From the NCBI GenBank assembly GCA_025357895.1, contig JANYLL010000383.1:1-5554 (forward strand): a stretch of DNA of 5,554 bases, in the 5' to 3' direction. The DNA comes from Ignavibacteriota bacterium (GTDB taxonomy: Bacteria > Bacteroidota > Ignavibacteria > Palsa-1295). The translations under genes were made by a program, and so were the position numbers. Below are positions 1 to 5,330 of this stretch, one piece after another (position 1 is the first letter of the stretch; the number at the start of each line of letters is the position of its first letter). The notes under the pieces are model-generated. The model had not been told where the DNA came from and ran no database searches. It saw nothing but the letters and a program-made list of their open reading frames with translations.

Positions 1-2045
1 AGATGATATTCTGCTTCTTTATAATACGAGGCTGATACAAGTGCATTGCCAAGTTTTCCGGAGAGTTCTGCGAAATATGGTTCGTCATCGCAATGCTGCC
101 GGTACTCGGTGATAGCAGCATGATATGTTTCAGCGAGGTCGTAATTTTTTTGCAATTCAACCCAATACCCGATCAATTCCTGAAGGCGCGTTTCATCCAG
201 AAGCATTTCGAGCATCGGAATATCGGTTATGCAAATCTTGAACTTCTCGGCATTCTCCGCTCTGAGCCATTGCCAGGGTTCTTCATCGCGGCGGCGCTCA
301 TCGTAAGGTTCTTCGCTGAAATATGAGGCAAGATGATGATGCAAATCTTTTTTCGCCTGATCGGTCGCAGCATATCGTTTCTCAACAGCTTCGCGCAGAT
401 AGTTATGGAAGAAGGTAAATAGCCCCGACCGTTTCATCAAATGGAATTCCAACGCTATCAAAAATTCCGAAAGCACAAGTCGTGAAAGTCCGCATATCTC
501 CATCAGCTCTGTTTCCGATAGCCCATTCCGCGAAGCCCATATTGCCGTCATGATGCTACGCACTGTTGCTGCTCCGTGATCGCGCTCCATCCTTGCAAGA
601 ACAGCCTGGAATAATTCTGCTTCGGAGTCGCAGGCAAGATAGGTTGCCAGATGCGAATCAATTGCGCCATGTACTCCGAAAATGCGCATCTCTTCAAGCA
701 CCGTCCTCAGGAAGAGCGGGCTTTCGAGCTTTGGTTCGGTTCCGATGACCTCCAAAAGTTCATCTGGAAGGCTCTTATGATAACGAGCGAGGAATTTCTT
801 CGCAATGCGTGTCTTTTGCTGCGTTGTCAGCGGCAGTATTTCAAGCTCCTGCCAGCTTCGCTTCCGAAGCTGCTCCAGCGGCATCTCCGGCGTCGTTGAA
901 ATAATGAGCCGAACATTTGCCGGAATATATTCCGGCAACCAATGCATTTCATTTCCAATCCCTGTGAGCTGATTGACGGCATCAATAGCAAGAATAAGTT
1001 TTTCACCCTCACGGATTTTTGCAAACCAGACGGGAAATTCATCCTGCAAATTACTTTGCGGCAATTCATCAGTTAGCTCATAGCGCTCCTTGATCTCCAG
1101 CATAATGTGACGCATCACATCGTCAGAGCTGCTTGCCGAAGCAGTTGCTCCGACAAAATGCCGGATGATAAATGCTTGCGGATGATGATGCAGATATTCT
1201 GTCGTCAGATGAGCCATGAGTGCGCTTTTTCCGAAACCGGATTTCCCCCAGAGGATGATGGGTCGTGTTTCGTGAGTTGTATCATTGGAACGGACTTCAG
1301 TCCGTTCGGACGGAACGGATTGCATCCTAAAGTCCGTCCCATTATCACGATCCACAAAAGATTCGAACTTCTCGTAATATTCCGGATTTGCAATATAGGA
1401 ATGCGTTCTGTTTTTTGCGAATGCTTCGTGGGCGGAGCGTTCGCGCTCGGCAGGAGTCAGTTCTTTTTTTGCCGGCCAGTCGCGATCGAGAATGGTAGTA
1501 AGATCGCGCAAAACTTTTTCACCGAGTTCTTGCGGAGAAGTAAATGTATGATGTGGAACACCTGAAGCAACGATGCGCGAACGTAATTCCTCTATCGGTG
1601 CCGCGTCGAGCGGGCTGCGTTCGATCTGCTGCTCATAAATAAATGCATGATGAATATTTTCCGGCAAGATCGCACCGTGCGAGAACTCTATATCGGTGAT
1701 GCTTTTATTTTCTTTGCCGAATTTTTCGATCCATGGATAATCGCGAAAGAGCATTTCGTCCTGCACCAGAAATTCCACTCCCGGTACCCATCCGTAACGG
1801 CTGCCGATGATACCAAGAAAATAATCGCAGCGATCGATCTCTTCAAGGCAGATGCGTACTGTTTTTCCCGTTCGTGCTTCTTCTTCGGTAATGCCCCATC
1901 GCAAATCGATCTCGGTGAATTCCACACCTCGTTCGCGGCATAGCGCACGTATCTGCGGAAATACTTTTTTAACAAGCTGCTCCCGCTCCGGCATTAAGTC
2001 TCGGAAGGTAGAGGATATGAAAATGCGCAGTTCGTCCGGCTTCAT
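1..2045 (-). CDS. DUF4062 - STAND/NACHT-like NTPase - TPR protein (nephrocystin-3-like), C-terminus outside window
   Basis: The minus strand is open without a stop from ATG at 2045 to the left edge: 681 full codons, C-terminus missing. An in-frame TAA lies two codons before the ATG, so the start is well fixed. Residues 5-100 match DUF4062: ISSTFRDLMPERE near the start, then DLRWGIT, then CLEEIDRCDYFLGIIGSRYGW. Residues 120-235 continue the NPHP3-like pattern (SITDIEFSHG, then AHEAFAKNRTHSYI). The P-loop is GKSGFGKS at 267-274, Walker B is LILAID ending at D355, and a sensor-like STTP is at 383-386. A winged-helix-like part follows (IWASRNGLSETEL near 502-514; FFHNYLREAV at 545-554). A first TPR-like helix pair is at about 657-681. 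Known for the family: STAND ATPases act as ligand-triggered oligomerising switches, with TPRs sensing and the N-terminal domain signalling; some bacterial relatives defend against phage. That role here is inference. An 18-residue stretch (236-253) derives from a palindromic element. No clear Shine-Dalgarno is visible, which is common in Bacteroidota. Confidence 0.93.
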   Translation of the reverse strand, partial: MKPDELRIFISSTFRDLMPEREQLVKKVFPQIRALCRERGVEFTEIDLRWGITEEEARTGKTVRICLEEIDRCDYFLGIIGSRYGWVPGVEFLVQDEMLFRDYPWIEKFGKENKSITDIEFSHGAILPENIHHAFIYEQQIERSPLDAAPIEELRSRIVASGVPHHTFTSPQELGEKVLRDLTTILDRDWPAKKELTPAERERSAHEAFAKNRTHSYIANPEYYEKFESFVDRDNGTDFRMQSVPSERTEVRSNDTTHETRPIILWGKSGFGKSALMAHLTTEYLHHHPQAFIIRHFVGATASASSSDDVMRHIMLEIKERYELTDELPQSNLQDEFPVWFAKIREGEKLILAIDAVNQLTGIGNEMHWLPEYIPANVRLIISTTPEMPLEQLRKRSWQELEILPLTTQQKTRIAKKFLARYHKSLPDELLEVIGTEPKLESPLFLRTVLEEMRIFGVHGAIDSHLATYLACDSEAELFQAVLARMERDHGAATVRSIMTAIWASRNGLSETELMEICGLSRLVLSEFLIALEFHLMKRSGLFTFFHNYLREAVEKRYAATDQAKKDLHHHLASYFSEEPYDERRRDEEPWQWLRAENAEKFKICITDIPMLEMLLDETRLQELIGYWVELQKNYDLAETYHAAITEYRQHCDDEPYFAELSGKLGNALVSASYYKEAEYH
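1288..1340. repeat. Double-hairpin palindromic element inside the STAND gene
   Basis: Two adjacent inverted repeats are directly visible. The first has perfect 9-base arms, GAACGGACT (1288-1296) and AGTCCGTTC (1299-1307), around a 2-base loop. The second has 7-base arms, GGACGGA (1308-1314) and TCCGTCC (1333-1339), enclosing a small GGAT/ATCC hairpin (1317-1320, 1324-1327). On the coding (minus) strand it is translated as residues 236-253, rich in polar and charged residues, in the linker between the DUF4062 region and the P-loop. The core, a hairpin of the form GGACT-TC-AGTCC, resembles dispersed REP-like elements that normally lie between genes. In-frame palindromic elements inside genes are known from Rickettsia (RPEs). 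Calling this a mobile or dispersed element is inference, since only one clear copy is in the window. Confidence 0.7.
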
Positions 2046-2271
2046 AGATGATTAATGGTCAACAAAAATACAACAATTCCGAAAGAAGGGCAGAAGAACT
2101 TTTTGAATCAAATCTCAATCCAGCTTATCGCGCGTTGCACTGACGGCGCAAGGGAAATAATTTTTGTCTATGATGTCATTGCGAGAAATGCTTTAACATT
2201 TTGTGGGAATCTAAAAATTTTCTGGAGTTACCGCTCTTCAAAATTGTAGATCGCTACGTCCGGGCTAAAGC
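2046..2271. other. Intergenic stretch with degenerate repeat-like sequence, no gene
   Basis: I find no convincing protein here; a 64-codon plus-strand frame at 2055-2249 has no recognisable motif. The part nearest 2045 holds the STAND promoter candidate. Between about 2171 and 2226 the sequence has a GTCATTGCGAG core followed by a GTGGGAATCTAAAAATTTTC stretch. These recall worn copies of the GTCATTGCGAG... and ...GGGAATCT dispersed palindromic elements common in many environmental bacterial genomes. A small inverted repeat AAATG-CTTTAA-CATTT sits at 2186-2201. The resemblance is from memory and the family assignment is tentative. Confidence 0.35.
2063..2070 (-). promoter_or_regulatory. Candidate Bacteroidota-type -7 promoter element for the STAND gene
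   Basis: Reading the minus strand, TATTTTTG at 2070-2063 matches the Bacteroidota sigma-ABfr -7 consensus TAnnTTTG exactly. A weak -33-like TTCTG ends at 2091, about 20 bases upstream. A start site a few bases downstream would leave a leader of roughly 10-15 bases before the ATG at 2045. The motif is short and the -33 match imperfect, so this is a candidate only. Confidence 0.4.
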
Positions 2272-2273
2272 CT
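2261..2273. repeat. Short REP-like hairpin (GGCT-AA-AGCC) at the truncation point of the lipoprotein remnant
   Basis: GGCT (2263-2266), a 2-base AA loop and AGCC (2269-2272) form a compact hairpin inside CGGGCTAAAGCCT. It has the same style as the hairpin at 1288-1307: short G/C-rich arms with a 2-base loop. It provides the TAG stop that ends the lipoprotein remnant (2274-2272, minus), and recognisable coding similarity is lost from here. Insertion of a small palindromic element at this site is a reasonable but unproven reading. Confidence 0.4.
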
Positions 2274-2338
2274 ATGCTTCCTGCGCAATATTTTTCCTCT
2301 CCGGCAGCCAGCCGCTGGGCGCATGATTGATCGCGCAG
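2272..2338 (-). pseudogene. Remnant of a lipoprotein gene: lipobox cysteine region only
   Basis: On the minus strand, starting at the TGC at 2337-2335, the frame reads CAINHAPSGWLP and nine more residues ending in AQEA, then TAG at 2274-2272. This closely matches the lipobox region of the gene at 5330-4784, which reads CATNHAPSGWLP. At DNA level, 2302-2338 and 5235-5271 agree at 34 of 37 positions; two differences are silent and one changes Thr to Ile. The signal peptide is missing: upstream of the cysteine the sequence switches to macro-domain coding on the other strand. The mature domain is also missing after AQEA, which lines up with AKDA just before FGGW in the other copy. It is therefore a doubly truncated paralog fragment with no coding capacity of its own. 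Confidence 0.7.
2302..2338 (+). repeat. Left copy of a 37-base imperfect direct repeat (partner at 5235-5271)
   Basis: The segment begins CGGCAGCCAGCCGCTGGGCG and ends TCGCGCAG. It matches 5235-5271 at 34 of 37 positions in the same orientation, with no gaps. Both copies encode the lipobox Cys region of a lipoprotein on the minus strand. Similarity ends abruptly at 2338, where macro-domain coding starts at 2339, marking a recombination junction. Confidence 0.85.
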
Positions 2339-2626
2339 TATGTGATCCATGCTGTGGCACCCGTCTATGGTGAAGGCGGTGAAATAGAGAAACTCCGCTC
2401 AGCAGTTATTTCATCTTTGACTCTTGCTGATAATAAAGGACTCACATCTATTGCAATACCTGCTCTTGGTGCAGGGCTGTTTCACTTTCCGATGAACGAA
2501 TGCGCGAAGGTCATGATCGGCGCTATTAAAGACTCAGCTCCCTCACTTAAAAATATTAAACACGTGACGATCTGTCTTCATAATGATAAGAAGTTCGATG
2601 TGTTTGAGAAAGAGTTGAATGGGTAA
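2339..2626 (+). pseudogene. C-terminal half of a macro domain protein (5'-truncated)
   Basis: From TAT at 2339 the plus frame reads YVIHAVAPVYG, then LRSAVISSLTLA, then LTSIAIPALGAGLFHFP, and closes with TAA at 2624-2626. These are the second-half signatures of macro domains (the VIHAVGP strand and the AIPALGAG-F-FP phosphate-binding loop), which bind or hydrolyse ADP-ribose derivatives. The N-terminal half, with the NAAN and GGGVAGAI-type motifs that hold ADP-ribose, is absent. Only about 95 residues remain of a usual 140-180. In frame upstream there are four codons of lipoprotein-derived sequence and then a TGA at 2324-2326. The only available start is a TTG at 2327, with no good ribosome site. 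The remaining frame is undamaged, which suggests a fairly recent truncation. A functional mini-protein is unlikely because half the ligand site is missing. Confidence 0.75.
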
Positions 2627-2739
2627 GTACAATTAAAGCTTAACTCTTTGGAGTGGTGTTTACTCCTGTCCGTTTGCTTTTGATATGTTCTTTCAAAGCA
2701 TTCATGAATATTTTTTTTGGGATTGGCGCAAATTCCTGG

Positions 2740-2964
2740 GGTTTTACGAAAGGAAAAGATTATTTTGCAGCCGTTGTTGATTCCTCATCTATTCTCCGCT
2801 TCCGCAGAATAGATATTGCCGATAACGACGGAAAAGTCATTCAGATCGCCACTGGTCTTAGCGCAGGAGATAGAATCGCCCTCGGCATCGGTGATGCACT
2901 CAAAGATGGAGATAAGGTGCAGGTTATTACACCGCCGCCCGTGTCTGTTGGGCCAGGGAAATAA
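2740..2964 (+). pseudogene. C-terminal fragment of an RND-efflux periplasmic adaptor (HlyD/MFP family)
   Basis: The plus frame from about 2740 to the TAA at 2962-2964 reads YFAAVVDSSSILRFRRIDI, then GKVIQIATGLSAGDRIALG, then LKDGDKVQVI. This is the membrane-proximal C-terminal domain of membrane-fusion (periplasmic adaptor) proteins of RND efflux pumps: a V-D-.-...R.I beta strand, a GL.-GDR turn, and a final L.DG..V.V strand. About 70 residues remain of a usual 350-400. The lipoyl, hairpin and beta-barrel parts are absent, and neither an RND pump gene nor TolC lies nearby. The frame can be extended upstream to a GTG at 2653, but 2653-2740 shows no adaptor similarity and includes a run of eight T (2711-2718). 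I read it as a relic. The exact left end of homology cannot be fixed by eye. Confidence 0.65.
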
Positions 2965-2981
2965 AACATTCTTTGGTTTTG

Positions 2982-2989
2982 TAACTTTG
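2982..2989 (+). promoter_or_regulatory. Candidate Bacteroidota-type -7 promoter element for the T9SS cargo gene
   Basis: TAACTTTG at 2982-2989 matches the TAnnTTTG consensus exactly and lies 53 bases before the ATG at 3043. This is the only clear match in the gap between the adaptor relic and the gene. No good TTTG -33 element is at the ideal distance, so the assignment rests on the -7 motif and its position. Confidence 0.4.
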
Positions 2990-3031
2990 CCTGCCCTCAA
3001 GCGTTATTCTCATATCAGACTTCAACGTAAC

Positions 3032-3037
3032 AGGAAA
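3032..3037 (+). promoter_or_regulatory. Ribosome binding site of the T9SS cargo gene
   Basis: AGGAAA at 3032-3037 lies 5 bases before the ATG at 3043. It is a modest Shine-Dalgarno match, but it supports this ATG, which also gives a well-formed signal peptide. Confidence 0.5.
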
Positions 3038-3042
3038 TTACT

Positions 3043-4779
3043 ATGAACACTGCTTATAACAAACTAAAATATATTTTTGCGATAATTCACTTTGCGGCTG
3101 CAATGTTCGCAGATGTATCGGCACAATCCTACCAAATAATCGGGACTAAAGTATATTCTCTTAAAGAAGGTGACTCTGTTAAGATTGTGATAAAAAATTT
3201 ACAAAACAAATATCAAAATGTTTCGCTAAAGATCGTCAATCCTGATCCTAATCATTTACATTTTACCCCCAAGGATACAAATTTTTCCTCTCTTAATCTT
3301 TACCCTGTTGGTATGGCTGATAGTGCTGTTATTAATGTCACCTATTACCCAAAGGCACTGCATCCGATCACCGCTCAGATCTATCTCAGCGATTTCCAGA
3401 ATATTCAGTTTGATACGATAACGATTTTTTCCAAGGACACTTCGGATGGGCATCCTGATCCGTTGCGGACGAAAGAGTATTTAAGTCACTATTCTTCGGA
3501 TACACTTACGTTGTACACAAGTAAAAGAAATGTATATTTGAACCACATAAATTTACAATTCCGAAGCAAAACGTCCGATACGATCAAAGGATATATTATG
3601 ACTCAAAGTAAATCCGGGAACATCAAAACTGACCCAGATTTATTTTTCGATAAATTCTCTCTAGGTCCGTTTTCTTTTACTGTTTACTATTCCGATGCGG
3701 CAGGATATGGCAATCATGACACTGCAACGGTCATTTTGTACCCCATTATCCCCCGAGATGCGAAGCCCGATACCGTAGTGATTTATGAATTAGATAATGA
3801 AATGTATCTTAGTACTATTCAGCCGGATTTTAACGATGTCCCAAAAGGGGTGAAAACCTGCCGACTTTTGAAAATCATTAATAATAATGATTCTGTCGCA
3901 AGCATCACTTCAATAACAGTTTCCGGAGACGTAGCAAATTTCTCGGTCGGTCCCGGAGTAATATTTCCGTTCAGGATTCGTGCTCATTCAGATACATCGA
4001 TTTTCATTTGCTACTCCGCACCTGATTCCGATAGAGCCTCGTCAGAAGCAGAATTCGCATTCCTGGCGAAGACATTTGACGATCATATTATATCTACTGG
4101 ACTTAGCTTTGTTACGGGCTCTACTGATTTTGGTTGCTTTTCAGTTTCCAAGGATACGCTTTCATTCCGAAATATCTTTTCCGGAAATTCCATCGAGGAT
4201 TCGGTAATGATCACTAACAGACTTACTGATTCGGTAGAATTTTTAAATGGGATATGGACCTACCTTAATCCTCCTGATAGTAATTTGTTCTCTATCGTAA
4301 ATAAGACATTTCCATTACTACTTGCTCCCGGAGAATCAAAATATATTCATTTTACATTCAAAACTAAACAGAACCAAACGGGGAAATTTTATGGATTGGT
4401 TGAATTGGAGGTAAACCGTGATTGGTTATACCGTAAAGGTTCTGATACATTATGCGGGAATCGATCAGTCGAAGTGATTGCGAATTCTCTAAATTCTTTT
4501 TCTGTGGGAGATATATTAGGACAAATTCCCAATATTACCATCATACCGAATCCCGCACACGAACAAGTGATGATACGCGCTCTTGGAATTCGTCCGGCAT
4601 TCTTCGAAATCTATAATGTACTTGGCGAACGCATTGCCGAAAAAAATAAGGTTACAGAATGGCTATGGAACTCTGGTAACGAAGGAGTTGCTGATGGTAT
4701 CTATTTTGTGAGGGTTTCAGGAGAATCGGATGATGGCAGATCATTCGTTACTACGAAAAAGATCATACTAAAGAACTGA
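3043..4779 (+). CDS. Secreted T9SS cargo protein with choice-of-anchor-D/ASH-like domains and C-terminal sorting domain
   Basis: The gene is complete, 578 residues. Residues 1-27 are a Sec signal peptide: a Lys-containing start, a hydrophobic core (YIFAIIHFAAAMFA) and likely cleavage after VSA at 27. The body looks like four beta-rich modules of about 110 residues (roughly 30-130, 140-240, 242-360, 363-475). The third (CRLLKIINNNDSVASITSI, then SGDVANFSV) and fourth (KDTLSFRNIFSGNSIEDSV, then FPLLLAPGESKYIHFTF) show the choice-of-anchor D / ASPM-SPD2-Hydin pattern. Residues 497-578 are a type IX secretion sorting domain: IIPNPAHEQVMIR, FFEIYNVLGERI, DGIYFVRVSG and a basic end, KKIILKN. Such proteins cross the inner membrane by Sec and the outer membrane by T9SS, and are released or anchored at the surface. 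No catalytic domain is visible, so an adhesive or structural role is inferred. It is monocistronic and convergent with the lipoprotein gene, with 4 bases between the stops. Confidence 0.92.
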   Translation: MNTAYNKLKYIFAIIHFAAAMFADVSAQSYQIIGTKVYSLKEGDSVKIVIKNLQNKYQNVSLKIVNPDPNHLHFTPKDTNFSSLNLYPVGMADSAVINVTYYPKALHPITAQIYLSDFQNIQFDTITIFSKDTSDGHPDPLRTKEYLSHYSSDTLTLYTSKRNVYLNHINLQFRSKTSDTIKGYIMTQSKSGNIKTDPDLFFDKFSLGPFSFTVYYSDAAGYGNHDTATVILYPIIPRDAKPDTVVIYELDNEMYLSTIQPDFNDVPKGVKTCRLLKIINNNDSVASITSITVSGDVANFSVGPGVIFPFRIRAHSDTSIFICYSAPDSDRASSEAEFAFLAKTFDDHIISTGLSFVTGSTDFGCFSVSKDTLSFRNIFSGNSIEDSVMITNRLTDSVEFLNGIWTYLNPPDSNLFSIVNKTFPLLLAPGESKYIHFTFKTKQNQTGKFYGLVELEVNRDWLYRKGSDTLCGNRSVEVIANSLNSFSVGDILGQIPNITIIPNPAHEQVMIRALGIRPAFFEIYNVLGERIAEKNKVTEWLWNSGNEGVADGIYFVRVSGESDDGRSFVTTKKIILKN

Positions 4780-4783
4780 TATT

Positions 4784-5330
4784 TCAATCCGAAGAAACTA
4801 ACTTAGATTTCAGCTTGCTGAGCTCTACTTCTTTCGGAATGCCCTGCGGGAAGCGGGAATAATTGGCAGCTTTTCTCCACCAAAGCGCATCCGGATAATC
4901 TTTAGTGAATGAACCGCTTTTCTCTTCGTTTGAAGTTGCGATACCTCCTCCTATCAGCCAAGCAGGCATGGTGATTAACAGAAAGGGACCATTACTAATA
5001 GAGCTAATGGCTCCGAGAGCTGTCCAGATAAAAAAAGCGCCATAATTATTTGAGTGGATTCTCAATGATGCATAGGAAATGTGATCCATCGGTACCCGGA
5101 TAACTACAGTATGCTCAAGAATTAAACATGTCGTATCTGAGATGCCGATGAATTCACCTTGCGTTACTTCTTCTTCGGCGCGAAATCCTCTCCATTCGAG
5201 ATAGAGCCATCCGCCGAAGGCATCTTTTGCAACACGGCAGCCAACCGCTTGGCGCATGATTGGTCGCGCAGCTTGATAGTATCAGCACGCTACATAGTAA
5301 ACATATCACATTTGATTTAATGGCAGACAT
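4784..5330 (-). pseudogene. Small conserved lipoprotein gene with an apparent +1 frameshift after the lipobox
   Basis: ATG at 5330 opens a lipoprotein signal peptide (MSAIKSNVICLLCSVLILSS, then Cys21; lipobox LSSC) followed by ATNHAPSGWLP to residue 32 (5237-5235). That frame then turns into an Arg-rich tail ending at a TGA at 5156-5154. The next frame instead carries a sensible mature protein from GTT at 5233 to TGA at 4786-4784: VAKDAFGGWLYLEW, QGEFIGISDT, a hydrophobic stretch (GAFFIWTALGAISSISNG through PAWLIGGGIA), and YSRFPQGIPKEVELSKL. Skipping one base near 5234 joins them into about 181 residues. GGAG at 5342-5339, 8 bases before the ATG, is the ribosome site. From memory, the pattern is that of an uncharacterised lipoprotein family of Ignavibacteria/Bacteroidota; function unknown. 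The break could be a mutation, a sequencing error or, less likely, recoding. It overlaps the upstream gene by 14 bases, suggesting an operon. Confidence 0.75.
5235..5271 (+). repeat. Right copy of the 37-base imperfect direct repeat (partner at 2302-2338)
   Basis: This copy lies within the lipoprotein gene and covers codons for Cys21 to Pro32. Its left end (5235) is directly next to the frameshift position near 5234. The two copies could recombine and delete or duplicate the 2.9 kb between them. Confidence 0.85.

Noticed and set aside
1107..1565. 152-codon plus-strand frame
   Set aside because: It is antisense to the STAND gene, covering the P-loop and linker, has no recognisable motif and is explained by the minus-strand coding.
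1688..1975. 95-codon minus-strand frame
   Set aside because: It is in a different phase from the DUF4062 frame on the same strand; only the long frame from 2045 gives recognisable protein.
2055..2249. 64-codon plus-strand frame in the intergenic stretch
   Set aside because: No domain, no clear ribosome site, and it overlaps repeat-like sequence and the STAND promoter candidate.
2609..2649. Inverted repeat AAAGAGTT / AACTCTTT with a 25-base loop around the macro-relic stop codon
   Set aside because: Arms are short and A/T-rich, the loop is long and no T-run follows, so it is not a convincing terminator and may be chance.
2785..3000. 71-codon minus-strand frame opposite the adaptor relic
   Set aside because: It is a shadow of the adaptor fragment with no motif of its own.
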